Counted from the stretch's first letter, positions 28,837 to 39,662 are shown. The stretch is 64,000 bases of DNA from Closterium sp. Naga37s-1 (GCA_947471745.1 CANJKZ010000084.1:720501-784500); one strand, 5' to 3'. Notes: generated by a model not told the origin, from the letters alone. Made by a program: numbers and translations.

Positions 28837-28917
28837 CCTTACACGCGAGCGTGTGCCAGACACCACCTTTCGATCGCCGAAGATTTTGGAGGTGGCAGCG
28901 CGAAGGAATCCTGAGTC

Positions 28918-28929
28918 GCTCTCATACCA
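28918..28929 (-). promoter_or_regulatory. Element D primer-binding site
   Basis: Minus strand TGGTATGAGAGC directly after the LTR end ACAGCA, the same one-base variant as element C. Confidence 0.75.
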
Positions 28930-28996
28930 TGCTGTGATCAGAAGTTGATCGTAACCAGGATCACCTCAGGATGGTTCGCACACAACTAGGTAGTGG
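28930..28996 (-). repeat. Element D 5' LTR, gag-proximal part
   Basis: It starts (plus strand) TGCTGTGATCAG next to the PBS and is cut by A3, whose AGTGG target duplication is 28992-28996. The rest resumes at 36690. Confidence 0.7.
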
Positions 28997-29129
28997 TGTG
29001 AGAATGATAGACGAAAGAATGAATGAACTAGAAATGAGATGGGTACAAATAGGAAACACATAAGTGTTGTACCCTCTAAGAGCTACCCCACTACAGCCTA
29101 AATAGACCATAGCAGATATAAGTTTGACA
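28997..29129 (-). repeat. A3 3' LTR
   Basis: 133 bp; on the plus strand it starts TGTGAGAATGATAG and ends AAGTTTGACA. The polypurine tract (minus strand CTATGGGGGTG) adjoins at 29130-29140. Confidence 0.95.
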
Positions 29130-29358
29130 CACCCCCATAGGCAAAGTGGGGGAGAACAAGAGGTCACAAGACCAGTCAAGAAAAGCAAAGCAAGCTCAGG
29201 GTGGATCACAAAGTCACCACACAGTCTGAGCACAAGCAAAGGGCCATAAGGCCAGTTCATATGCAGAGTTATATAAAGGAAAGCAAACAGTACAGTGAAC
29301 ACAACCTAGCAAGTGTAAGCATGCAGGTATATGTATACAGAGTACAGTACAAGCAGGG

Positions 29359-32131
29359 TCAAGAAGTCAACAAGTGAGGCACAGTAGGTACAAGGCCTAA
29401 CACAGTACAGAAACGCTGATGATCACAAGGCTGAAGTGCCTTGGTGAAAACATCAGCAGTGTTGGCCTGAGAGGCCACGTACGCAAGACGAAGCTGGCCA
29501 CGCTGCTGCAACTCTCGAGCAAGGAAGTAGCGCAGAGCAATGTGCTTCGTTCTGTGCTCTAGTCTGTGCTCTTGACACAAGGCCAGCATGGCCTTGTTGT
29601 CGACGTACAGAACTGGAGGAGAATGAGGCGCCTCTCCCAAGTCGGTCAGCAGGTAGGTGAGCCACCGAAGCTCCTGTGCAGCCATGGCCCCAGCGTAGAT
29701 CTCAGCCTCACAACTGGAGCTGAGAACAGAAGAAGAGCGGGTAGACCGCCAGGAGACAGAACCGGAGCCAAGGCTGAAGGTGTAACCCTGTGACGACCGC
29801 TGCGTAGCCAGCGTCAGCGTGACCAGTGAGGACAACTCGAGCCCGTCCTCCAAGCACGAGCCCCATGCCCGATGTACTGCACAAGTATCGCAACACCCTC
29901 TTCGCAGCATCCCAGTGCACCTTTCGGTGCCTGCCGGGAGCCACGTAGCGAGCCAGAAGGCTGAGAGGGTATGCGAGGTCAGGTCGTGTGCAGGTCATCA
30001 GGTACATGAGGCAGCCCACAAGCTCTGGATACGGGCCACTCGGCTCTACGGACTCGTCCGAAGGTGGAGCTGAGAGCGAGTGACCGGTAGGCAGAGGAGT
30101 GGACTGTGGCGAGGAGTAAGTGAAGCAGAAGCGCTGAAGGACCTGCTGCACCATGTGAGACTGAGTCAAGGTAATGGTGCGCTGTGCTCTGTCCCGGGTG
30201 ATCCGCAAGCCAAGGTAGCTTGTGAGCGCACCCAGGTCTGTGCACGTGTGTCTCTTCTGCAGCTCGGACTTCACGTGGGCGAGTGCCTCCGTGTCAGCAG
30301 TAGCAAAAACAAGGTCGTGTACGTACACAAGAACGTAGAACGGCGGCAGAGTAGCGTCAGTGCGTAGAAACAGAGAAGGGTCAGCAGTGGAAGGAGCAAA
30401 ACCAAGAGCAGCAAGAGTCGTCCTGAGTGTGTCGTGCCACTCACGGGGCGCCTGGCGAAGACCGTAGACTGGCCGCCGGAGGCTCCACTGGGTACCAGCA
30501 GGAAACGACCCAGTGAAGCCAGGTGGGCGGCGCAGCCAGATCTCCTCGTGCAGGCTGCCCTGTAGGAAGGCTGTGCTGAAGTCAAGCGAGTGGAGCTCAT
30601 AGTCACGCTGAGCAGCAACGTGCTGCAGTACCCGAAGAGTGGTCATCTTCGGGGTAGGGGAGAAGGTCTGAAAGAAGTCAACTCCCTGTCGCTGACTGAA
30701 GCCACGTGCAACGTAACGCGCCTTGAAGGCAGGTGGAGAACCCGGCGGCCGCTTCACCCTGAAGATCCACATGCCACTGACGATGTTCGCCCCAGGTGGG
30801 GGAACCTCGTCTACGTAGGTGCTTGTGGACTTCCAGGAAGCCATCTCTGCATCCATGGCTGCCTGCCACTGAGAGGAGTAGGGACCCTCTATCGCCTCTG
30901 CGTAAGAGCGCGGGGTCGGGATGTCTAGTGCATCCGGGTCTCCCTCAGGGGCAAGCAGCATGGACACGAGATGAGGTGAAGCAGCAGCAAAACACTCAAG
31001 GTCCTCCTGTCTGTCCTCAAGGACGTCCGTGCCAAGAGCACACTCACCCCCGACGGACGGAGGACAGACAGACGCAGACGCAGACTCAGCAACAAGACTA
31101 GCGGCGTAGTCTAGGCGACAGGCTGCAGCAAAGTCAACAAGCTCAGCAACAAGAGCAGACGCAGCAGAGGACTCAAACAGAGGGTCAGTGACAGCAGTGG
31201 CCAGAAAGCGCGTGACAGTAGGACTAGCAGCACGAAGGGAGTCAGACTCCGGGTCCGGACCGTCAGGAAGAGAGGACGCAGGAGGAGAGGGCAGAGGGAC
31301 ACGCTGTGGAGCAGTAGAAGGACGCAGTGTCATAGAGTGAGTGCCTGGGACAGGAGGAAGACGCGGACGCGAAACACGACCAGCGAGAACAGGACGGACA
31401 GGCGACGCAGAACGAGACTCAGGCGACACAGGACGAGACTCAGGCTCACGACGCTCCGTAAGACCTCTAGTCGGACCAGAGTAAGGAGAAGGACCAGGCA
31501 GCGGAGAGGCCAGCTGCAACCGCGACTGGGACTGGACCGGCGGTGGACTTAGGAAGGGAGGAGGAGGAGGACCCGGAGAAGGCCGGGAGCCAAGAACCTG
31601 CTGAAGGAGCGGAACGAAGTACGGCCGCGGCCGCGCAGCGCCTCCAGAAACAGCAGAGACAGAACCGGTACCCTCAGCCCCAGGGTATCCAGTCCCAGTA
31701 GCACCTCCAGCAGCTCCAGCACCAGCAGCACCTACAGCAGCTCCAGCACCAGCACCACCAGTAGCTCCAGCAGCACCTCCAGCAGCACCAGCACCTCCAG
31801 CAGCTCCAGCACCAGCACCAGCAGGAACCCTACAGCGCCGAGAGTACCACTCACGAAGCCGCTGTGGAGAGAGGGGCTCCCGCCGCGACTGGACACCTAG
31901 AGCACCTCCAGACGCAGCACGCGCAGGCTCAGCACCTCCAGACACAGTACCCTCAGGCGCCACACCCCCAGGCTCAACACGCCCAGTCTCAGCACCCCCA
32001 GACCCAGCACCCCCAGTCTCAGCACCCCCAGACTCAGCACCCCCAGTCCCCGCACCCGCAGGGTCAGCACACCTAGCAGCACCTGAGTCGACAGCTACCT
32101 CGACCGGCTCGGCAGGGTCTACCTGGGACAC
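29359..32131 (-). pseudogene. A3 linker, reverse transcriptase and RNase H
   Basis: An open frame from 32131 to 29708 begins in the Gly/Ala/Glu linker (about 31660-32090), passes CPPSVGGECALGTDVLED, and enters RT with the usual FKARYVARGFSQRQGVDFF and DFSTAFLQGSLHEEIW. The catalytic box reads FYVLVYVHDLVF, so the third residue of YVDD, an essential Asp, is His. A short deletion near 29810, after LTGHADA, shifts the frame. RNase H then continues in another frame (SSCEAEIYAGAM, LYVDNKAML, ADVFTKALQP) to a stop at 29359. RT activity from this copy is very unlikely. Confidence 0.88.
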
Positions 32132-32134
32132 ACC

Positions 32135-33211
32135 TTAGGGGGCAGGACCCTGGGGGGGGAGGGGGTCTACCAGGGGAGGACCTGGGGCGAGGAAGAGCGG
32201 CGGGGGGGGGAGAGAGGCAGTGCGGTGGGGAAAGAGACGGTAGTACGACACCGACTCGTCGAACGTGACGTCCTGAGAGGACAGAACACGACGCGAGATG
32301 GGGTGGTAGAACTGCCACCCGGGTGCGTCAGGAGGGAAGCCAAGGAAGACACAGGGAACGGCACGGGAGGACAGCTTGTCCGCTGTAGTATCGCGGACAA
32401 AAGCTCGAGATCCCCAGACACGGAACGCGGACGCATCGCCAACCTTCCCCGTCCACCGCAGAGTAGGTGTGGTCTCCGGCAAGGAGACACGAGGCTGAAG
32501 GTTGATCTGATGCGCAGCGTACTGAACCGCGAACGGCCACAGAAAATGGGGAGCAGCCGCATGGATCATGGACGTACGAGCGACGTCCATGACCATGCCA
32601 ATGCGGCGCTCAGCAATCCCATTTTGCTGCGGGGAGGCCGGAAGCGTGAACGTCTGGCGGATGCCCTCCGAACGACAGAAGGCTCGCAGGAGGTCGGAGG
32701 AAAACTCCCCTCCTCTGTCCGAGTGCAGACGCAGAACAGGAAGGTCTGAGCCGAATCTCTCACTGAGCTGGCGACGAGCACCGCGGATCCAGTCGATCAA
32801 CACCTCAGGAACCTCACCCTTGCTGCGCAAGGGGAAGACTGTGGTGTAACGCGAGTAGTCGTCAACGACCAGGAGGAAGTAGCGCTCGTGACTCTGTCCA
32901 CCGACGCGGGCTAGGCCCCACACGTCCATGTGAAGAGTCCGCAGAGGAGCCTCTGTCGGAGGAAACGAGGAGGAGTTAGGGGCAGCGCGCTGCCGGCCCT
33001 CGACACAAGGAACACAGGTGGGGGCAGGCCCCGGAGGAAGGGGAGGGAGGGACCTGGGTAGACCCGAGACAAGGGCACGGGAGGCCATACCTCGAAGACG
33101 AGGCAGGGAGGGGTGACCAAGGCGGTGGTGCCACAGGAGGGTCTCGTGTGCCAAAGGACGACACGAGCAGGGGGCAGGCGCAGGACTAGACCTGGACGTG
33201 GCAGCAAACAC
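32135..33211 (-). CDS. A3 integrase, open frame
   Basis: About 358 residues with the complete zinc arm LLWHHRLGHPSLPRLRG plus CVPCVEG, and a core with HMDVWGLARV, HSDRGGEFSSD and QQNGIAERRIGM (D, D, E). C-terminal conserved blocks are VPCVFLGFPPD and DVTFDESVSYY. It ends at a TAA (32135) where A2 has TCA (Ser), so this single base separates integrase from RT in an otherwise common frame. It is frameshifted against gag-protease by a deletion near 33240. The start shown is the first Met codon in frame; the real product would come from a polyprotein. Confidence 0.85.
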   Translation of the reverse strand: MFAATSRSSPAPAPCSCRPLAHETLLWHHRLGHPSLPRLRGMASRALVSGLPRSLPPLPPGPAPTCVPCVEGRQRAAPNSSSFPPTEAPLRTLHMDVWGLARVGGQSHERYFLLVVDDYSRYTTVFPLRSKGEVPEVLIDWIRGARRQLSERFGSDLPVLRLHSDRGGEFSSDLLRAFCRSEGIRQTFTLPASPQQNGIAERRIGMVMDVARTSMIHAAAPHFLWPFAVQYAAHQINLQPRVSLPETTPTLRWTGKVGDASAFRVWGSRAFVRDTTADKLSSRAVPCVFLGFPPDAPGWQFYHPISRRVLSSQDVTFDESVSYYRLFPHRTASLPPPPLFLAPGPPLVDPLPPQGPAP

Positions 33212-33243
33212 CTGACCAGACGCAGAGACTGGAGGAGGCGCTT

Positions 33244-35108
33244 GTGTACAGACTCGACCCTGGCCGACGGGTGAACGTGGCCAGGTGGCGGCCCGTCCGA
33301 GAGCAAGTGCAGTGGGTCACACGCTGACCTCCAGGGGTGAACTGGTCAATCCACGCGTCCTGGAGGTCAGCTCCACTCACCAGGTTCGTAGAGAACGAGG
33401 GGAGGTGGAGTCCCGACAGCAAGCCCGACGGGGCCGCAGGACACGGTAGGACAGTGGAGGAGTGTGCAAGTACTGGGCCCCCTGAGGGGTCAGCAAGGGA
33501 GACCGCAACAGGCCGACTGAGCGGCGTGAGCGTGGTGCTGTCTCTAAAGAAAGAGCACGAAGCACCAGAGTCAAGTGTGAAAGTGTGAAAGGACTCAGTA
33601 GGTGCAGTACCAGAGGGAGGAGACGTACCAGCACCTGGAGCAGCAGACACACTAGCACCTAGAGCAGCAGCCGCACTAGCACCTGGAGCAGCAGACACAC
33701 TAGCACCTAGAGCAGCAGCCACAGTGCCCGGGTCGGGCGGGACACGCAGGTAACAGTCACCCTCAGTAATATCAGCAAGAGCATACATAGCAGCAAGGAT
33801 AGCATCAAAGTCTAGATCAAAGATAGGCACATTCTGCAGAAGCAGATCATGCCAATGAGGAAGATCAACAGCGTCAGGAAAGTGGGTACGCTAAGCGTCA
33901 GTCAAGCGGCCAAAGCAGCGCTGCGTGGTGTGTGGGAGACCACACACCTCCCCACTACGAGTGCCGGTGCGAAGAACGTACGCGCAGGGACCTGCACCCC
34001 CAGACCTCACACGCCCAGCGTACCACTCACGAAGCTGCTGAACAGACGGGGTCTCACGGGTGCGCAGCTGCTGCTGACGCTGGCTGCCACCAAGGCCTCC
34101 ACGCTACGTGGCCGCACCGCGACCAGCACCACCTCCTCCGCTACCTCCACCACCGCCGCCGCCGCCGCCGCCTCCTCCGCCACCGCCGCCACGGCCGCCA
34201 CTGCCGCCACGGCCGCCACTGCCGCCACCGACACCCCCACTCCCGGAACCACCCCCACCACCACCTCCACCTCCTCCACCTCCTCCACCGCTGCCTCCAC
34301 CGCCCCCACCACCACCCCTGCTTCCCTTGCCCTTGCCAGTGCGGCGTCGCCCACTAGGGGCAGACACAGCGCCGACCTCCTCAGTGCCAACGAGGTCGAC
34401 AGCAGCAGCAGAGGCAACAGAGGGGAGAAGGGGGACAGGGGAACACCCCTCAAAGAAGGGGGTGCGACGGTCACCGCGAGAAGCACCAACAGCTAAGACA
34501 CTCTTCTCAGCTGCAGCAAGGCGCTCCTCTAGCAAGTCGACAGTCAGCTCGGTAGGGCAAAGGGAGAGAAAGTGATCCCTGACTGAGGAGAGAGAGTCAG
34601 GGAGGCGGGTGACTAGGTAGTAAAGGGTGATGTACATGGGGGGGGAGTTCGTGAGAAGAAACTCAGTGGGAAGGGCAGCGCGGTAGCGAGCGTCACTAGT
34701 GCGGAGGTGAGCAACTAGGTCAGCAACTGTGGAAAAGGCGGCAAGGTCAGGAAAAAGGTATGGCAGCATTAGGCGGCTGAGGGCAGCAGTGGTAGGGGAG
34801 GAGTAGCGTGCAACTACAGCGTCGTACAGAGCCCTAGCACTCTTGTACTGACTAAAGTGCGCGCGCTCAGTAGAAGGCAGGTGGTTGCGCACAGCAAGAC
34901 GAGCAGCAGCATCGCGCGTGAGCCACTGCGAGCGAACAGTATTGTCAGCATCAGCAGTAGGGGCAGTAGAGGTGCCAGAAGTGAGATCGAACAGTGAGAG
35001 ACCATCCTTGCTATCGCACTGTAGGAAAAGCTGCAGATCATCTAGCCAGACCTCAAAGTCAACAGCCCGACCCTCAGCATCAAAGGTAAGAACATTGAGA
35101 CTAGCCAT
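33244..35108 (-). pseudogene. A3 gag-protease
   Basis: ATG at 35108: MASLNVLTFDAEGRAVDFEVW, a capsid-like region, then poly-Gly (about 34120-34340). TAG at 34104 replaces a Gln codon just after the Gly tract. The frame then continues through C-x13-C-x3-H-x4-C and reaches another stop near 33893. The protease LDSGASCSFF is intact. The frame is lost near 33240 by a deletion compared with A4. If translated, the first 334 residues would give a truncated gag without the Cys/His segment. Confidence 0.85.
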
Positions 35109-36507
35109 GACAGGAGAAGCAACAGGCTAGCAGCAGCAGCAGTGGAACTCGGCTAAGCAGGCTAGGCAGGGCGGCGCAGCTCGGCAGGGCGGTGTGGCTC
35201 GGCAGCGCGGCTCTCTTACCAGGGGAGAGGCCGGGGCAGGGCCGGGGCAGTTCAGGAGCAGGGCCGGGGCAGGGCCGGGGCAGTTCAGGAGCAGGGCCAG
35301 GGCAGGGCCGGGGCAGTTCAGGAGCAGGGCCGGGGCAGGGCCAGGGCAGAGCCGGGCCAGGGCCGGGGCAGTTCAGGGGCAGGGCCGGGGCAGGGTCGGG
35401 GCAGGGCCAGGGCAGAGCCGGGGCAGTTCAGGAGCAGGGCCGGGGCAGTGCAGAAGCAGGGCCGGGGCAGTTCAGGGGCAGTGCCGGGGCAAAGCCGGGG
35501 CAGGGCCGGGGCAGGGCCTGGGCAGAGCCGGGCCAGGGCCGGGGCAGTTCAGGGGCAGGGCCGGGGCAGTTCAGGAGCAGGGCCGGGGCAGTGCAGAAGC
35601 AGGGCCGGGGTAGTTCAGGAGCAGGGCCGGGGCAGTGTCGGGGAGGAGCTGCGACAGGGCCGCAGCAGGGCCGGCTGGGCCTGAAGGGGCCTATAACGGG
35701 GCCGTATGGGGCCTATAACGGGGCCTGACGGGGCCCATAACGGGGCCGTACGGGGCCTAGAACGGGGCCGTGCGGGGCCTATAACGGGGCCTGACGGGGC
35801 CTATAACGGGGCCGTACTGGGCCGTACGGGGCCTATAACGGGGCCTGACGGGCCTTACGGGGCCTTAAACGGGGCCAAATGGGGCCTGACGGGGCCGAAC
35901 GGAGCCTATAACGGGGCCTGACGGGGCCTATAACGGGGCCCGACGGGGCCTATAACAGGGCCGTACGGGGCCTATAACGGGGCCGTGCGGGGCCTATAAC
36001 GGGGCCTGATGGGGCCTATAACGGGGCCCGACGGACCTTACGGGGCCTTAAACGGGGCCAAATGAGGCCTGACGGGGCCGTACGGGGCCTCTAACGGGGC
36101 CTTACGGGGCCTCTAACGGGGTCTGAAGGAGCCTGACGGGGCCTCTAGCGGGGCCTGACTGGCCTTACGGGGCCTTAAACGGGGCCAAATGGGGCCTGAC
36201 GGGGCCGTACGGGGCCTCTAACGGGGCCTGACGGGGCCGTACGGGGCCTCTAACGGGGCCTGTCGGGGCCTAACGGGGCCTTAATCGGGGCCGAACGGGG
36301 CCTGACGGGGCCTTACGGGGCATAACGTGGCCTTACGGGGCCTGAAACCGCGCCCTAAACGGGGCCTTAAGGGGCTTTACGGGGCCTAACGAGGCCTTAA
36401 GGGGCCTTACGAGGCGGGCGCAGGCTCTAAGGGCGGGCGCAGGGGCCGTGACGGGCCTCGAAGGGAAGTCGCGAAGCGCGCGTCAAGTAGGCGGGGGAGA
36501 AATTTCA
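35109..36507 (-). repeat. A3 5' leader, two kinds of tandem repeat
   Basis: Next to gag (35220-35650) is a 20- to 30-bp array of GGGGCAGTTCAGGAGCAGGGCC-like units on the plus strand. Farther out (35690-36410) is an array of GGGGCCTGACGGGGCCTATAAC-like units. Both put dense G runs on the strand opposite the element sense. Long frames here are compositional. The same two arrays, inverted, form the A4 leader. Confidence 0.85.
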
Positions 36508-36551
36508 GTGGTGGGCCCTTTTTAAAAAATCTCGAAACTAGCTCTATACCA
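36508..36551 (-). promoter_or_regulatory. A3 primer-binding site and GGGCCCACCAC block
   Basis: Minus strand TGGTATAGAGCT (36540-36551) follows the LTR, a shortened variant of the initiator PBS. GGGCCCACCAC occurs at 36508-36518 on the same strand. Confidence 0.7.
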
Positions 36552-36684
36552 TGTGAGAATGATAGACGAAAGAATGAATGAAATAGAAATGAGATGGGTA
36601 CAAATAGGAAACACATAAGTGTTGTACCCTCTAAGAGCTACCCCACTACAGCCTAAATAGACCATAGCAGATATAAGTTTGACA
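36552..36684 (-). repeat. A3 5' LTR
   Basis: 133 bp, matching the copy at 28997-29129 except for one base (GAAATAG versus GAACTAG on the plus strand). AGTGG follows at 36685. Confidence 0.95.
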
Positions 36685-36689
36685 AGTGG

Positions 36690-37069
36690 TGGTGGGCCCT
36701 TGATCTCAAATCAGAGTGAATGTAAAATGATTGAGATTTAATTAAAACATGCAAGTACAAACGTATAAATAAGAGTACAAGGTGGAATACGAAACGACCT
36801 AGCTAGCCATGTACTCTAATGGGTACATTCTCTTATTGCAGCGAAACCCAACCGTGCGACTACAGACGGTTACGAACTGCTCGGGCAGAATCCTCGCCAA
36901 TGCTGCTGCCTGATGCTGTCTGCCCTGACATTCCAGATGCTTCGTAACCGCACGACCCTTCGTGTCATTCCGCCTGTTCGTCTTCAGCCTCGGTACTGCA
37001 TGCTTCGATTGCTATTGTCAGGAGTGCACGGTAACACTTCATCTTTTACTATTCGTAACAACTTCAACA
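36690..37069 (-). repeat. Element D 5' LTR, outer part (probable)
   Basis: AT-richer non-coding sequence resumes directly after the A3 target duplication, so it belongs to the LTR cut at 28996. A CA end at 37068-37069 (ACTTCAACA) would give an LTR of about 447 bp, close to the 445 bp of element C. The outer boundary is an estimate. Confidence 0.5.
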
Positions 37070-37996
37070 TCATGGCGACCCTTGCCATGTATTGTAAATG
37101 AGCTCCCCGTTAGGGTCGATATGGTGCTCTTCAAAGTTACCAATGTCCATCAATTTACATCATGAATCAACATTTTTTGAAAACATTATATGCCTCCGAG
37201 TCGACTCTAATCAGCAATCTTTTCCAACTCTCATACCGAGAGCAAGAGTTTACTGATTTTTTGTTTCATGCAATATGGGATTGAATTTTATTCCAAGATG
37301 ATGGACTCACAATGCTATTTGCAAGGCTACCCAGCGCTCTGACGGTTTCAATGACCTGTTCCGAATTATGTACAAGCTCAAGGTCACCACATAAATTTCC
37401 AACAAACCCTAACATTGTCCCAACAAGGAAATCATTTATTAACAAACCAAGATGAGAATATCATCATCGCACGATGACGACGAGAAGAGTCATTGCCCGA
37501 AATGGTCGCAAAGGCATTGCTAAAGGCTCCAACAGCGTTAATGGCGGGTCTACGTGCAGTGCCGCTGGTTCGGCCAAATTCTAAGGGGACTTGGGATTGT
37601 ACAGAACAATGATTGGATGTTTTTGGTCATTTGAGAAGTATCATGTAGGAGCTGTTGGCTATTGATCAATATGCAAGCGTCATGGGTGGGGCTACGATAG
37701 ATGTGAGAAGGCGACTCCATAATAAGGTGGATCCCCCGTCTGATAAGTCAAGATGGATATCCCTACCGAAGATGATGCATGAGATGATCAAAAGGTTGCT
37801 GAAGAGTATATGAAGTGGGTGACGACGGGACGGTTATCTGATCAACAACTCGGACGAAGCTGCAGATCCGGTTATGGTCGATACTGCTTCTTCTCAAATC
37901 GATTTTTATTTCACAATAATTTTGCCATTTAATAGGATCGCAGAAGTATGCCAAATGTTATAATTGTTGTTAGGCTTTAGCGAGGTACTCCCTAGC
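37070..37996. other. Unassigned AT-richer sequence, possible old pol fragment
   Basis: No clear gene. On the minus strand about 37072-37155 translates to LMDIGNFEEHHIDPNGELIYN, which weakly resembles NIGTFDAEGTPHPYTKE of D pol and may be a fragment of an older related element. The rest has no long frame, no recognisable LTR and clearly lower GC than its neighbours. It ends at the F inversion breakpoint at 37997. Confidence 0.35.
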
Positions 37997-38084
37997 AAAG
38001 GCTGACAGCTCGGGGAACAGGTAGGGAAGAAGCAGGCGGCCTAGAGCAGCAGTGGCAGGCGAGGAGTAGCGAGCGAATACAGCG
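37997..38084 (-). repeat. 88-bp inverted duplicate, left copy
   Basis: An exact reverse complement of 39663-39750. The two copies bound the inverted segment of F. Confidence 0.9.
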
Positions 38085-38348
38085 TCGTACAGTGCCTGTG
38101 CTGTCCTGTGCTATCCGAAGTGAGCGCATTCGGCTAACGGCAGGTGGTTGCGAATGGCCAAGCGGGCAGCAGCGTCGCGAGTAAGCCACTGTGAGCGAGT
38201 CGCACTGTCAGCTGTGGCGGGAGGGACAGTCGCGGCGCTTGACGCTAGGTCAAACAGCGAAACACTGTCCTCATGATCGAACGAGCCACGTGTCAAACTG
38301 AATCGGTCTGCCCTCATGATCGAACGCGAGAACTCGAAGCGAAGCCAT
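37997..38348 (-). pseudogene. F gag N-terminus (in the inverted segment)
   Basis: ATG complement at 38346-38348: MASLRVLAFDHEGRPIQFDTW, like the family A gag start. A frame shift near 38280 leads into FDHEDSVSLFDLASS, SQWLTRDAAARLAIRNHLP, a stop where Gln is expected (HFG-stop), then ALYDAVFARYSSPATAALGRLLLPYLFPELSAF. The last 88 bp are repeated inverted at 39663-39750, from where gag continues on the plus strand. Confidence 0.75.
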
Positions 38349-38349
38349 A

Positions 38350-38510
38350 GTGGCGCAGCACGCAGGAGCAGCAGTAGCAGCAGGAGCAGTAGCACCAGTA
38401 GCAGCAGTAGTAGCAGCATTAGCAGTAGCAGCAGTAGCAGTAGTAGCAGCAGCAGCAGCAGTAGCAGCAGTAGCAACAGTAGCAGCAGTAGCAGCAGCAG
38501 GGGCCGAGGG
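38350..38510 (-). repeat. F CAG/TAG-type microsatellite before gag
   Basis: Imperfect GCAGCAGTA repeats on the plus strand, immediately upstream of the F gag ATG. Other A copies have a shorter (CTACTGCTG)n at the same place. The poly-Leu and poly-Ser frames it creates are not genes. Confidence 0.85.
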
Positions 38511-39272
38511 GCCGGGGGGGGGGCAGGAGCAACGGGCCGTGGGGATCCTAGGGGCGACGGGCCACGGGGCCGGGAATGAAGGGGCCGAGGGGCCTGGGGC
38601 CTAGGGGTGTCGGGCTGCGGGGCCAGGGACAAAGGGGCCGAGGGGCCGGGGCGCGCGTGCTAGGGGCGACTGGGCCGGGGTGCGCGGGCTGGAGTCGACA
38701 GGGCCAGGCGCGAGGGCTAGGATCGACAGGGTCGAGCGCGCGGGCTAGGGTCGACGGGGCCGGGGCGCGGGGGGTAGGGTCGACGAGGCCGGGGCGCGCG
38801 GGCTAGGGGTCGACGGGGCCGGGGCGCTAGGGCTACGGGCGTCGGGGCTGGGGCGGTCGGGCTAGGGTCGACAGGGCCGGGGCGCTCGGGCTAGGGTCGA
38901 CGGGGCAAGGCGCGAGGGCTAGGGGCGACGAGGGCGGGCGCGCGGGCTAGGGTCGACAGGGCCAGGGCGCGGGGGCTAGGGTCGACGGGGCCGGGGCGCG
39001 CGGGCTAGGGGTCGACAGGGCCGGGCGCGCGGGCTAGGGGTCAACGGGCCGGGCGCGCGGGCTAGGGGTCGACGGGCCGTGGCGCGCGGGCTAGGGGTCG
39101 ACGGGGCCGGGCGCTCGGGCTAGGGGTCGACGGGCCTGGGCGCGCGGGCTAGGGGTCAACGGGGCCGTGCTAGAAGCGACGGGCCAGGCTAGGGGCACGC
39201 TGGCTAGGGCCTACGGGCCGAGCTAGGGGCAACGGGCCAAGGGGCGACACGAGGGCTGCTAAAGGCAGTGCA
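38511..39272 (-). repeat. F 5' leader tandem repeats
   Basis: An array of units like GCGCGGGCTAGGGGTCGACG with variable spacing, G-rich on the plus strand. Non-coding and equivalent in position to the leaders of the A copies, but with a different unit. Confidence 0.8.
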
Positions 39273-39328
39273 GTGGTGGGCCCAAGGAAAAAAAAAACGG
39301 TCCTAGCGAAGGACCTGCTCTGAAACCA
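39273..39328 (-). promoter_or_regulatory. F primer-binding site and GGGCCCACCAC block
   Basis: Minus strand TGGTTTCAGAGC at 39317-39328, one base off the canonical PBS, and GGGCCCACCAC at 39273-39283. Confidence 0.7.
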
Positions 39329-39459
39329 TGTCAAGAGAATGAACGAGAATGAATGAACTAGCAAAGAGTTGGGTACAAGTACTAACCCTAATTGGGTTGT
39401 ACCCCTTGTGGGCTACTCCACTACAGCCTACACAATGTAAGCTATATGTAAGTTTGACA
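39329..39459 (-). repeat. F 5' LTR (inverted)
   Basis: 131 bp; its reverse complement starts TGTCAAACTTACATATAG and differs from the 3' LTR at 57375-57505 at four positions by eye. TGGGC follows at 39460. Confidence 0.9.
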
Positions 39460-39662
39460 TGGGCGGGGGGAGCAGGGCAAGCTCAGCCTCAGTACAAGTA
39501 GCACAGTAGCTGACGTCTAGCGAGCCCAAGTGGGTGATAATGTCAGCACTGCGGTCAAACGCTCCTAGGTCGCGAAAGAGAAACGGCAGAAAGAGGCCAC
39601 CACACCGACAGAGCTGTACGGGCCTGATCGAAGTGCTACTGGTCCACCTTGTGCTCCGGGCT
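39460..39662 (-). pseudogene. Element H gag fragment (inverted with F 5' end)
   Basis: Minus-strand translation: GGLFLPFLFRDLGAFDRSAD, then IITHLGSLDVSYC and ELALLPPP, aligning with LPYLFPDLAAF, LRTSDARYRAALP in family A gag. After re-inversion it would lead directly into the plus-strand MAITIHFIVTSLVERL at 57510. H is thus the host gag into which F inserted. Confidence 0.7.

Larger units (their letters stand above)
28997..36684 (-). mobile_element. Family A element A3, full length
   Basis: LTRs at 28997-29129 and 36552-36684 (133 bp each) differ by one base by eye. AGTGG is duplicated at 28992-28996 and 36685-36689. It contains all copia domains in order but with several inactivating changes. 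The nearly identical LTRs indicate a very recent insertion. Confidence 0.96.
23581..37069 (-). mobile_element. Element D, degenerate copia element interrupted by A3
   Basis: Read on the minus strand: 5' LTR (36690-37069 plus 28930-28996, split by A3), PBS at 28918-28929, gag, then zinc knuckle, protease, integrase, RT and the start of RNase H. It ends at 23581 where the A2 remnant begins, and its C-terminal tail is probably at 16235-16279. It has nonsense codons and a deletion in integrase, so it is inactive. Its RT and gag are distinct from families A and B. Confidence 0.8.

Noticed and set aside
37225-37260. A further copia PBS (GGTATGAGAG on the minus strand)
   Set aside because: Only a partial match and no LTR end beside it.
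38316-38604. Poly-Ser, poly-Ala or poly-Leu proteins
   Set aside because: Frames through a CAG/TAG microsatellite upstream of the F gag start.
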